A DNA stretch of 5,049 bases from Sphingobium sp. (GTDB lineage Bacteria; Pseudomonadota; Alphaproteobacteria; Sphingomonadales; Sphingomonadaceae). Under the pieces are notes generated by a model, which had not been told where the DNA came from, did no database searches, and was given only the letters and a program-made list of their open reading frames with translations. The stretch lies in the NCBI GenBank assembly GCA_020051025.1, contig JAGVJS010000127.1, forward strand, positions 1 to 5,049. Direction: 5' to 3'. Both the position numbers and the translations under genes were made by a program. Below are positions 1-5,049 of the stretch, one piece after another. How positions within the stretch are numbered: position 1 is the stretch's first letter; each line of letters starts with the position of its first letter.

Positions 1-122
1 AGCGTCCTGCCATCGACAAGGCCCGCGTCGGTCCGCACCGGATCGCCGGCAGACTGCGCGACAATCTGCGCCGGGGCGGCTGATGACAGCAGCAGGCCCA
101 GCGCGAGCAACAGCCGCCGCAT
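1..122 (-). CDS. Exported protein, probable type B carboxylesterase (N-terminal fragment)
   Basis: Only the first 40 codons are in the window; the gene runs off the left edge. The protein begins with a signal peptide: Arg2-Arg3, a Leu/Ala-rich core at residues 4-12, then SSAAPA with likely cleavage near Ala18 or Ala22. The mature start (about residues 27-40, DPVRTDAGLVDGRT) resembles the opening beta-strand of type B carboxylesterases (COesterase, para-nitrobenzyl esterase-like), which typically begin with a V-x-T-x-x-G-x-V-x-G pattern. That family hydrolyses carboxylic esters with a Ser-Glu/Asp-His triad, but no catalytic residue is visible here. The ATG shares its A with the TGA stop of the upstream hydrolase (TGATG), and only a weak AAGG lies upstream, so translation is probably coupled and the two genes form an operon. 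The exported-protein call is firm; the esterase call rests on about 14 residues. Confidence 0.6.
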   Translation of the reverse strand, partial: MRRLLLALGLLLSSAAPAQIVAQSAGDPVRTDAGLVDGRT

Positions 123-1114
123 CACTTCTTGCCCTTCAACTGCGTATCGAAGAAGCGGAAGGTCAGGTCCAGCGCGCGCAGCGAGGCGTCACGGGTGGCG
201 GCCGCATCGGCCCCGATCCAGCTATGGCCGACGCCCTTGATGATCTCCAGCGTGACGGGAACGCCGGCAGTCTTCAAGGCGGCGGCGAGCTGGCGCGACT
301 GGTCGGCGGGCACCACCTTGTCGTCCGTGCCGTGGATCAGCAGCATCGGCGGATCCTTGGCATCGACATGGGCGGCGGGGCTGGCGGCCTTGATGCGGTC
401 GGCCGGACAATCGGGTTTCACGCAGTCGAGATAGGCATTTTCCGCACCGGCAATGACCGGCGGCATGGTCGCGAAATCATAGACGCCATACCAGCCGACG
501 CCGGCCTGCACACAATCGCTCTGGCCCGCATTGCTCTTGTCCTCGCCGGTCGGGGCGATGCCGCATTGCAGGGTGGCGAGCGCCGCCAGCTGCCCGCCGG
601 CCGATCCGCCCCAGACCGCGACATGGCCGCCGTCCAGCCCGAAGCGCTGCGCATTGACGCGCAGATAGCGGATGGCAGTGCGAACGTCGTCGATCGCGGC
701 CGGAAAAGGCGCTTCCTTCGACAGCCGATATTCGAGCGAGGCGACGACATAGCCGCGCGCCGACAGATCAGCCAGCACGGCGGTGAAGTCGCTGAACGCG
801 CCCGACTGGCGGGTATGGCCGTTCGCCCAGCCGCCGCCATGGATATAGATGACCAGCGGCAGCGGCCTGCCCTGCTGCGCCGGGCGGTAAAGGTCGAGGA
901 TGATCGGGCGATAGCCGGGGATGGTCGAATAGGCGATGTCGGCATTGACCGTGACGCCGTTGCCCAGCGTCAGGACGCGGTCGGGCATCGGATCGCCCAG
1001 CGCGGGTTCAGGAGAGGTGGCCGGCGATGGCGGCTGGGCATGGGCTGATATCGTGGCTGTCAGGGCCGCCGTCATCACGGCCAGACCCAAAGATAGCGTG
1101 GTCCGCTTTCGCAT
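122..1114 (-). CDS. Secreted alpha/beta hydrolase (HSL/BD-FAE-like esterase)
   Basis: A complete 330-aa serine hydrolase that should cleave an ester in the periplasm or outside the cell. A signal peptide (RKR, hydrophobic residues 6-23, AHA before Gln27) is followed by a mature domain with all alpha/beta-hydrolase landmarks: oxyanion-hole HGGGW at 92-96, nucleophile elbow GGSAGG at 169-174 (Ser171), acid in HGTDDKVVP (probably Asp265) and GVGHSW with His297. HGGG plus GxSxG places it among the hormone-sensitive-lipase/BD-FAE-like carboxylesterases (COG0657 type), which include feruloyl and acetyl esterases; substrate is not predictable. Four cysteines (184, 201, 231, 236) fall between the nucleophile and the acid and suggest disulfides in a cap region. 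The start is supported by GGAG six bases upstream. The stop overlaps the next gene's start. A long inverted repeat lies about 40 bp upstream and may control it. Confidence 0.9.
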   Translation of the reverse strand: MRKRTTLSLGLAVMTAALTATISAHAQPPSPATSPEPALGDPMPDRVLTLGNGVTVNADIAYSTIPGYRPIILDLYRPAQQGRPLPLVIYIHGGGWANGHTRQSGAFSDFTAVLADLSARGYVVASLEYRLSKEAPFPAAIDDVRTAIRYLRVNAQRFGLDGGHVAVWGGSAGGQLAALATLQCGIAPTGEDKSNAGQSDCVQAGVGWYGVYDFATMPPVIAGAENAYLDCVKPDCPADRIKAASPAAHVDAKDPPMLLIHGTDDKVVPADQSRQLAAALKTAGVPVTLEIIKGVGHSWIGADAAATRDASLRALDLTFRFFDTQLKGKK

Positions 1115-1116
1115 AT

Positions 1117-1124
1117 TCCTCTCC
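1117..1124 (-). promoter_or_regulatory. Shine-Dalgarno of the secreted hydrolase
   Basis: On the minus strand GGAGAGGA precedes the ATG at 1114. The GGAG core sits six bases from the start codon, which fixes the start ahead of the signal peptide. Confidence 0.7.
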
Positions 1125-1154
1125 CGTCGCGATTCTTGTGCTAACTATTTCGTA

Positions 1155-1201
1155 CACTGATATCATCGGTGATGCGCAAGGCAAGCCCGATGATATCAGT
1201 G
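1155..1201. promoter_or_regulatory. Perfect 15-bp inverted repeat, candidate operator of the esterase operon
   Basis: CACTGATATCATCGG (1155-1169) is repeated exactly in inverse complement at 1187-1201, with a 17-bp spacer. Each arm also contains the self-complementary octamer TGATATCA (1158-1165 and 1191-1198). The octamer centres are 33 bp apart, about three helical turns, so two dimers could bind the same DNA face. The element ends about 40 bp upstream of the hydrolase ATG, where its promoter should be. Within it, on the minus strand, TTGCGC and TGTACG lie 17 bp apart as a weak possible -35/-10 pair. No T-run follows the stem on the minus strand, which argues against a terminator. The binding protein is unknown; the TetR protein encoded just upstream, or a GntR- or LacI-type regulator elsewhere, are possibilities. 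Confidence 0.6.
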
Positions 1202-1255
1202 GCGTTATGCGTGAGACATGGCGGGGTGGATGACAAGGAGGCGCGTCCTATCCAG

Positions 1256-1365
1256 CGTCATGCTGAACTTGTTCAGTTGCGCTGGCCTTCGGCTCAGCAT
1301 CCATTTTCCGACGAGAGGATGGTGCATGGCGGCGCCATGGATCCTGAAACAAGTTCAGGATGACG
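1256..1365. repeat. Composite palindromic intergenic element, sphingomonad-type dispersed repeat
   Basis: The outer arms, 1256-1276 and 1344-1365, are inverse complements apart from one mismatch and one indel; the cores read TGCTGAACTTGTTCAG and CTGAAACAAGTTCAGG. Nested inside are ATGCTGA/TCAGCAT (1260-1266/1294-1300), ATCCAT/ATGGAT (1299-1304/1337-1342) and a 7-bp-arm palindrome CATGGCG-G-CGCCATG (1325-1339). From memory, this 'CTGAACTTGTTTCAG...CTGAAACAAGTTCAGGATGACG'-like pair recurs between genes in many sphingomonad genomes; that is recall, not a search result. It begins 29 bp beyond the TetR stop codon, so its RNA form may protect or end that transcript, but no T-run supports a canonical terminator. 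No transposase is present; a MITE- or REP-like origin is inference. Confidence 0.7.
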
Positions 1366-1393
1366 GTTATTGAAGAAATCGTCGCCCGTCCCT

Positions 1394-2050
1394 TCAGGCC
1401 CGGCACCAGCTTTCTACAATGTCGATCACATTGCCCCGGCGCCGCGCCAATATCTTGGGCGCGGTCACATCCCGCTCGAAACCATAGGAGACGGTGTAAC
1501 GGTTGGAGACGTTGTAGAAGCAGAGCGCACTGATCGTCATATGCAGTTCCAGCGGGTCGATCCCCTCACGAAAATGACCGCTGGCGACGCCGCGCGCCAA
1601 TATGTTGCGCAGTTGCTCCACCACCTTGCGATTGCGTTCGCGAATACCCGGAATTTCGCCGATATGCGCGCCGCGCAGGATATTCTCGTTCATCACCAGC
1701 CGGACGAATTCGGGATGCTGGTGATGATAGTCGAAGGTGGCGCCGACAACGTCGCGCAAAGCGGCGTCAGGGGCCAGGTCGCTGCGGGTATTGTCCGCGT
1801 CAATCTCGCGCACCGCCGTATAGGCGCGTTCCAGCACCGCGCGGTACAAGCCTTCCTTGCTACCGAAATAATAATAGATCATCCGCTTGGACGCATCGGT
1901 CCGTTCGGCGATTTCGTCGATCCGCGCGCCGCTCAGCCCCTTGTCGGCGAACTCCAGCGTTGCGACGTCCAATATGTTGAGGCGGGTTTCCTCCGCCTCG
2001 CCGGCCCGCCCACTCGCCTTATTCTGTATATTCGTCGGCGATCTGGCCAC
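1394..2050 (-). CDS. TetR/AcrR-family transcriptional regulator
   Basis: A 218-aa cytoplasmic regulator, the usual TetR size. The N-terminal TetR_N domain covers about residues 20-70: a first helix (ETRLNILDVATLEFADKG), then the helix-turn-helix IDEIAERTDASKRMIYYYF, in which the YYYFGSKEGLY run is the family hallmark. The remaining, mostly helical part (HPEFVRLVMNENILRG and onward) is the ligand-binding and dimerisation domain and gives no ligand clue. The GTG start at 2050 is preferred over an in-frame ATG at 2131: AGAAGGA lies 7 bp upstream of the GTG, the domain fits, and the longer version would begin directly against the receptor's terminator hairpin with a Cys-rich, unfamily-like leader. 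It may control the receptor upstream, the esterases downstream, or itself; none of these is shown by the sequence. Confidence 0.88.
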   Translation of the reverse strand: MARSPTNIQNKASGRAGEAEETRLNILDVATLEFADKGLSGARIDEIAERTDASKRMIYYYFGSKEGLYRAVLERAYTAVREIDADNTRSDLAPDAALRDVVGATFDYHHQHPEFVRLVMNENILRGAHIGEIPGIRERNRKVVEQLRNILARGVASGHFREGIDPLELHMTISALCFYNVSNRYTVSYGFERDVTAPKILARRRGNVIDIVESWCRA

Positions 2051-2057
2051 GCATCCA

Positions 2058-2064
2058 TCCTTCT
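2058..2064 (-). promoter_or_regulatory. Shine-Dalgarno deciding the GTG start of the TetR gene
   Basis: AGAAGGA on the minus strand lies 7 bases before the GTG at 2050-2048. The ATG at 2131 has no comparable site: its upstream bases are the receptor's terminator stem. Confidence 0.6.
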
Positions 2065-2076
2065 CTGTCTCTTCCC

Positions 2077-2106
2077 GGCATAGCTTGCCAGCGGCGCGCC
2101 ATACAA
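2077..2106 (-). promoter_or_regulatory. Possible promoter of the TetR gene
   Basis: On the minus strand TTGTAT (2106-2101) and TATGCC (2082-2077) lie 18 bp apart, between the receptor terminator and the GTG start. Both hexamers match sigma-70 consensus only partly, so this is a weak suggestion resting mainly on position. Confidence 0.25.
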
Positions 2107-2131
2107 GAGAGGATGCACAGGAGAAGGACAA

Positions 2132-2161
2132 GGTGCCGCCCGTCCGATGGCGGGCGGCACC
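2132..2161 (-). terminator. Rho-independent-like terminator of the TonB-dependent receptor gene
   Basis: GGTGCCGCCCG (2132-2142) and CGGGCGGCACC (2151-2161) form a perfect 11-bp GC-rich stem with an 8-base loop, starting 6 bases after the receptor's TGA stop. Reading on the minus strand, the stem is followed by TTGTCCTTCTCC, which is pyrimidine-rich but not a clean T-run, so termination may be partial. It separates the receptor from the TetR gene. Confidence 0.7.
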
Positions 2162-2167
2162 CCAAGG

Positions 2168-4132
2168 TCAGAAGCGCACGCCCACGCCCATCCAGATGCG
2201 GGCCGGGTCGATGACATAGCCGGACGCATCATAGTCCAGCCGCTTGTCGAACAGATTCTGCACTCCGCCATGGACAGTGAAGGCCGGCGTGATCTTGTAG
2301 GCGCCGCCGATATCCACCACCGTATAGCTGGCGGCGAAAATGTTCGTGCCGCTGATCTGCGCCTCCGTCACCGCTTCCTTGCCGCGATAGACGGCGCGGG
2401 CATAGGCGGACAGGCGCTGGTCGGGCTTCCAGTTGAGCGAGGCGCTGGCCTGCTGCCTGGGCGTGTCGTTGAGCGCCGCGCCCGCCGCCGCGCCGGTCAG
2501 CTGTTCCGAATCGGTCAGCGTGCCGGTGGCGTTGACGCGCAATGTGCTGGTCAGCGGGAAATCGACCGCCAGTTCGATACCGCGCACCTTGGCCTTGTCC
2601 ACATTCACATAGGTCGTGGGCGGGCGGCCGATCGAACTCAATGGCTCGTCCGTACACCAGGCGTTCGCCACCAGACAGGTGACGCGGGTGATCTTGTCAT
2701 TGAAGCGCGTGTCATAGGCGGTCAGGCTGGCGTTGACGCGACCGCGCGAGAAGAGCAAAGCCGCCTCGATCGTGCGGCTGGTTTCCGCTTCCAGATCCGG
2801 ATTGCCATAAATGGTGCCGCCGCGGCTGGACTGGCCCCAGTCGGGGATCGTCTGGCGCAGACTGGGCGCGCGAAAACCCTGCGAATAGCCGCCCTTGAGC
2901 GTGAACGCCTGATTGATGTTCCACACTGCATAGACGCGCGGGGTCCAGTGGACGCCATATTGTTCGTCATTATCCATGCGGATGCCGCCGGTCAGCGCCA
3001 GCCCGTCGAGCAGCTTCAACTCGTTTTCGGCAAACAAGGCCCAACTGGTACGGCTGGTGCCGGTGGTGGTGGACCCAGACAGCAGATTGCCGGTCAGGTC
3101 TGTCAGATCCTCATGGCGGTAGAAGCCGCCGATCGTCAGCGTGTTGGACGGCAACGGCACGACCCACAGGCTCTGCGCGACGCTGTTTTTCACTTCCTTC
3201 TGCGCGGTGACGTTTTCCGCATCCTCATATTGGATATAGGATTCCGACGTCGCAAAGCCCCATCTGCCGCTGTGGCTGATGGAGGCAACCTTGCGCCTCT
3301 GATCCTGGACATCAACGGTGCCGGCCGGCGATGTGGCGGACGCCTCGATCGTCTCGCCGGAAATCTGCGTCACCTTCTGCCGATAATAGCCGGCCTCGAC
3401 CAGGATTTCATGATTGTCGCTGAGCGCGAAGCCGAGCTTGGCGGCCAGGCTTTCATCCTCCCGCCTGGGGGTGCCCCCAATCACCTTGTCGCCTTCGCGC
3501 CGGTTGATCGCACCCTGCAACTGGACGCCGACGCCCCTGGTCACTGGCCCCGAAAGATAGAAATTGCCATCGGCGAAATTGCCATAGTCGCTGCCCAGTT
3601 GCATCGTGCCGTTGACCCGCGCGCTGCCGCGCCAGTCATCACCGATCCGCCGGGTGATGATGTTGACGACGCCGCCCATCGCATCCGACCCGTAGAGCGA
3701 AGACATGGGACCGCGCACAATCTCGATCCGCTCGATCGCCTCAAGCGGGGGCAACTGCCCGCCTTCGCTGATATTGCCGCCATTGGTGCGGGATTCGCGC
3801 GACGACAGGCGCTTACCGTCCACCAGGATCAGCGTATATTGCGGCGCCATGCCACGAATGGAGATGTCGCGGCTGTTGCCTTCGCCCGGGGTGACGGTGA
3901 CGCCCGGCACCTCCATCAGCGCGTCGGTGACTTCGCGATAGGGCATGCGGTCCAGCGTTTCGCGATTGATGACGGTGATGGAGGCCGGCGCGTCGCGCAC
4001 CTCCTGCTCGCGGCCGGCGGCGGTGACGACGATCTGGTCGCCATCGGCGGCGGCATCCGCAGCGAGAGCGACGGCGGGGAAGAGAATGGCGGCGAGCGCG
4101 CTACCGGCGCGCAAAAGGGTCTGGGCCTTCAT
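2168..4132 (-). CDS. TonB-dependent outer-membrane receptor, FepA/CirA/IrgA-like
   Basis: A complete 654-aa outer-membrane active transporter energised by TonB-ExbBD. A signal peptide (hydrophobic residues 6-24, cleavage after about ALA24) precedes a TonB box DQIVVTA at 32-38, close to those of FepA and CirA. The plug domain covers about 46-162, with IRG (92-94), LVDGKRL (103-109) and IEIVRGPMSSLYGSDAMGG ending in VNIITRR. The beta-barrel fills about 165-654 with the conserved GYSQGFRAPSLRQ (415-427), NPDLEAETS (444-452), QNLFDKR (625-631) and a C-terminal Phe for barrel assembly. Cys486 and Cys493 in a probable extracellular loop form a C-x6-C pair, as in siderophore receptors. Length and plug fit catecholate-siderophore receptors, but sphingomonads also use such receptors for other nutrients, so the ligand is open. 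AAGGA six bases upstream supports the start. The Fur-box-like dyad upstream would fit iron control. Confidence 0.93.
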   Translation of the reverse strand: MKAQTLLRAGSALAAILFPAVALAADAAADGDQIVVTAAGREQEVRDAPASITVINRETLDRMPYREVTDALMEVPGVTVTPGEGNSRDISIRGMAPQYTLILVDGKRLSSRESRTNGGNISEGGQLPPLEAIERIEIVRGPMSSLYGSDAMGGVVNIITRRIGDDWRGSARVNGTMQLGSDYGNFADGNFYLSGPVTRGVGVQLQGAINRREGDKVIGGTPRREDESLAAKLGFALSDNHEILVEAGYYRQKVTQISGETIEASATSPAGTVDVQDQRRKVASISHSGRWGFATSESYIQYEDAENVTAQKEVKNSVAQSLWVVPLPSNTLTIGGFYRHEDLTDLTGNLLSGSTTTGTSRTSWALFAENELKLLDGLALTGGIRMDNDEQYGVHWTPRVYAVWNINQAFTLKGGYSQGFRAPSLRQTIPDWGQSSRGGTIYGNPDLEAETSRTIEAALLFSRGRVNASLTAYDTRFNDKITRVTCLVANAWCTDEPLSSIGRPPTTYVNVDKAKVRGIELAVDFPLTSTLRVNATGTLTDSEQLTGAAAGAALNDTPRQQASASLNWKPDQRLSAYARAVYRGKEAVTEAQISGTNIFAASYTVVDIGGAYKITPAFTVHGGVQNLFDKRLDYDASGYVIDPARIWMGVGVRF

Positions 4133-4138
4133 GGAAAG

Positions 4139-4143
4139 TCCTT
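4139..4143 (-). promoter_or_regulatory. Shine-Dalgarno of the TonB-dependent receptor
   Basis: AAGGA on the minus strand, six bases before the ATG at 4132. It could pair with the CCTCCTT of the upstream leader (4182-4188). Confidence 0.65.
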
Positions 4144-4161
4144 GGGTTGAACGACGGATGG

Positions 4162-4208
4162 GCGCGCAAACGCGCTCCTGGAAGGAGGGCTGCGACAGGG
4201 ATGCGCAG
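4162..4208 (-). promoter_or_regulatory. Structured 5' leader of the receptor mRNA with an anti-Shine-Dalgarno-like CCTCCTT
   Basis: Three small perfect stems stand in a row before the receptor start: 4162-4166 with 4171-4175 (GCGCG/CGCGC, loop 4), 4175-4179 with 4183-4187 (CTCCT/AGGAG, loop 3; shares one base with the first), and 4190-4194 with 4204-4208 (CTGCG/CGCAG, loop 9). On the minus strand the middle one includes CCTCCTT (4188-4182), identical to the anti-SD end of 16S rRNA; it could pair either with the local AGGAG or with the gene's own AAGGA about 40 bases downstream. Short GC stems are common by chance in such DNA, so a regulatory role is inference. Confidence 0.3.
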
Positions 4209-4259
4209 TCCAGGTGGCGATAGTCTTGAAAGTTCCCCCGCGCCTTTCCGGCGCTCTCA

Positions 4260-4278
4260 GTTGCGATTGCTTCGCAGC
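4260..4278. promoter_or_regulatory. Fur-box-like dyad upstream of the receptor gene
   Basis: The 17 bases TTGCGATTGCTTCGCAG at 4261-4277 contain TGCGA (4262-4266) and TCGCA (4272-4276) as perfect inverse complements around a 5-bp centre, with a further G-C pair at 4260/4278. The pattern resembles the TTGCGAATnATTCGCAA-like Fur sites I recall for alphaproteobacteria. It lies about 130 bp upstream of the receptor ATG, plausible for operator overlap with a promoter in the AT-rich patch further upstream. Iron repression of a siderophore receptor is the expected biology, but the site is only a partial match. Confidence 0.4.
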
Positions 4279-4300
4279 CGCATCTGTCGCATTCTTCCTG

Positions 4301-4338
4301 CTATGCCAAATATCAAATTTGAATAGCGCATTTGCCGG
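4301..4338 (-). promoter_or_regulatory. AT-rich palindromic patch, probable promoter region of the receptor gene
   Basis: This is the most AT-rich stretch of the spacer between the LysR stop and the receptor start. It contains the perfect 10-bp palindrome TCAAATTTGA (4313-4322) flanked by further CAAAT/ATTTG copies. On the minus strand TTGATA within it matches 5 of 6 bases of a -35 box; at 17 bp the partner is a poor AATGCG, so the exact promoter is unresolved. No convincing terminator for the LysR gene is visible here. Confidence 0.35.
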
Positions 4339-4348
4339 ATATGATCGC

Positions 4349-5049
4349 TTATACCGCGTCTGCCAACTGGTCGATCAGCCATAAGGTCGCGGGGTCGCGG
4401 GCACTGCGTTCATGCCATAGCACCCAATAATCGAAGCCTTTAATCTCTGTCGGCGAAGGCAGACAAGCAAAGCCGTGCGATCGCGCGAACCGTCCCGCCG
4501 CGCGGGTCGGCATCGTCAATATCGCGTCGGTCGCGCCGATCAGGTCGGGCGCGGCGTAGAAATAGGGCAGGCGCGCCACCAGATGCCGCTCCCCCGCCCG
4601 ATCCCCCAGACAGGATTGGACATGGTCGATATCGGGGTCGCCAACCGTGACAGCGACATGCGGCCAGGCCAGATAGGCGTCGAGCGAAACCGATCCGTCC
4701 GCCAGGATCGGGTGGCCGGGCCGCACGATCAGCGATTGCGTTTCACAGAACAGGTGGCGGGCATGGGTCAGCGACAGGTCGGGCTGGAACCCGTAGATGA
4801 TGAGATCAAGTTCGCCCGATACCAGCTTCTTGAACATGTCGCCGGAGAAGGCGGATACATCGATGCCGCAGCCGGGCGCCGCCGCACCGATGACCGGCAG
4901 CGCGGGCGACACGACCGACAGGACGCCATAGTCGGTCGCCGCCACGCGGAAATTGCGATGCAGCAGGGCAGGATCGAAAGTTGCCGGTTCCAGCAGCGCC
5001 GCGCTCATCGCCAGCCAGGCTTCCAGCGGCTGTGCCAGCGCCTCGCCCC
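4349..5049 (-). CDS. LysR-type transcriptional regulator (C-terminal part, N-terminus outside window)
   Basis: The reading frame is open to the right edge, giving 232 visible residues; an internal ATG at 5008 is not the true start, because coding signal continues upstream of it as GEALAQPLEAWLA, the end of the classic LysR linker helix (TxxGExLaxpL). The winged-helix DNA-binding domain, about the first 60-70 residues, is missing. What remains is the periplasmic-binding-protein-like effector domain: FDPALLHRNFRVAATDYG, then GELDLIIYGFQPDLSL, LIVRPGHPIL, SVSLDAYLAWPHVAVT, ILTMPTRAAGRFA and YWVLWHERSARDPATLWL. This order matches LysR regulators of the NodD/NahR/LinR-like group, many of which sense aromatic compounds; the subgroup is a moderate-confidence call. 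It points the same way as the receptor gene 216 bp downstream and so lacks the usual divergent target; its target gene may lie beyond the window. Confidence 0.88.
   Translation of the reverse strand, partial: GEALAQPLEAWLAMSAALLEPATFDPALLHRNFRVAATDYGVLSVVSPALPVIGAAAPGCGIDVSAFSGDMFKKLVSGELDLIIYGFQPDLSLTHARHLFCETQSLIVRPGHPILADGSVSLDAYLAWPHVAVTVGDPDIDHVQSCLGDRAGERHLVARLPYFYAAPDLIGATDAILTMPTRAAGRFARSHGFACLPSPTEIKGFDYWVLWHERSARDPATLWLIDQLADAV

Noticed and set aside
83..1048. Plus-strand open frame of 321 codons opposite the secreted hydrolase
   Set aside because: It is antisense to a gene with a full catalytic triad and signal peptide. Its translation is Arg/Ala/Gly/Asp-rich without any recognisable domain, as expected for the mirror frame of GC-rich codons.
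1155..1201. The 15-bp inverted repeat as a rho-independent terminator of the TetR transcript
   Set aside because: No T-run follows on the minus strand, the arms are AT-rich, and the loop is 17 bases; an operator fits better.
1232..1262. AAGGAGG on the plus strand as a ribosome-binding site
   Set aside because: The next ATG, at 1260, is about 20 bases away and inside the repeat element; no plausible gene follows.
1169..1363. Small plus-strand open frame of 64 codons in the spacer
   Set aside because: It runs through both inverted-repeat elements, has no good ribosome-binding site and its product resembles nothing; chance frame.
1370..2083. Plus-strand open frame of 237 codons opposite the TetR gene
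   Set aside because: It is antisense to a clear TetR_N domain and has no ribosome-binding site or domain of its own.
3466..3479. TGGGGGTGCCCCCA near-palindrome inside the receptor gene
   Set aside because: It encodes ordinary barrel residues in frame (the IGGTP stretch) and nothing around it suggests a regulatory or insertion site.
2147..4150. Plus-strand open frame of 667 codons opposite the TonB-dependent receptor
   Set aside because: It mirrors the receptor gene almost end to end; the translation is low-complexity and shows no family motif, whereas the minus strand has every TonB-receptor landmark.
1..5049. CRISPR array, tRNA or rRNA gene, transposase, or toxin-antitoxin pair
   Set aside because: I found no regularly spaced direct repeats, no tRNA cloverleaf, no rRNA motifs and no matching protein motifs on either strand.

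Overview
This is a GC-rich window in which every credible gene lies on the minus strand. It suggests an alphaproteobacterium of the sphingomonad type (Sphingobium, Sphingomonas, Sphingopyxis or Novosphingobium). The grounds are the GC-rich codon use, a TonB-dependent receptor beside secreted esterases and TetR/LysR regulators, and an intergenic palindromic element built on a TGCTGAACTTGTTCAG / CTGAAACAAGTTCAGG core, which I recall as a common dispersed repeat in sphingomonad genomes. The taxonomic call is inference; there is no rRNA or other marker gene.

Layout in the direction of transcription (high to low coordinates): (1) a LysR-type regulator at 4349-5049, missing its N-terminal DNA-binding domain at the window edge; (2) a 216-bp spacer holding an AT-rich palindromic patch, a Fur-box-like dyad and several small stem-loops; (3) a complete FepA/CirA/IrgA-like TonB-dependent receptor of 654 aa at 2168-4132, closed by an 11-bp hairpin at 2132-2161; (4) a TetR-family regulator at 1394-2050, best started at a GTG codon; (5) a 279-bp spacer with the sphingomonad-type repeat (1256-1365) and a perfect 15-bp inverted repeat (1155-1201) just upstream of (6) a secreted alpha/beta hydrolase at 122-1114; (7) the first 40 codons of a second exported protein, probably a type B carboxylesterase, whose ATG overlaps the hydrolase stop codon by one base (TGATG).

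The genes fit an outer-membrane uptake plus periplasmic ester-hydrolysis locus under local regulation. The receptor would import a scarce ligand (a catecholate siderophore by family resemblance, or an aromatic ester by the sphingomonad context), and two coupled exported esterases would cleave an ester. The substrate cannot be read from the sequence. I see no clearly new class of system. The most unusual features are non-coding: the long inverted repeat with two TGATATCA sites ahead of the esterase operon, and the structured leader of the receptor gene with an anti-Shine-Dalgarno-like CCTCCTT.
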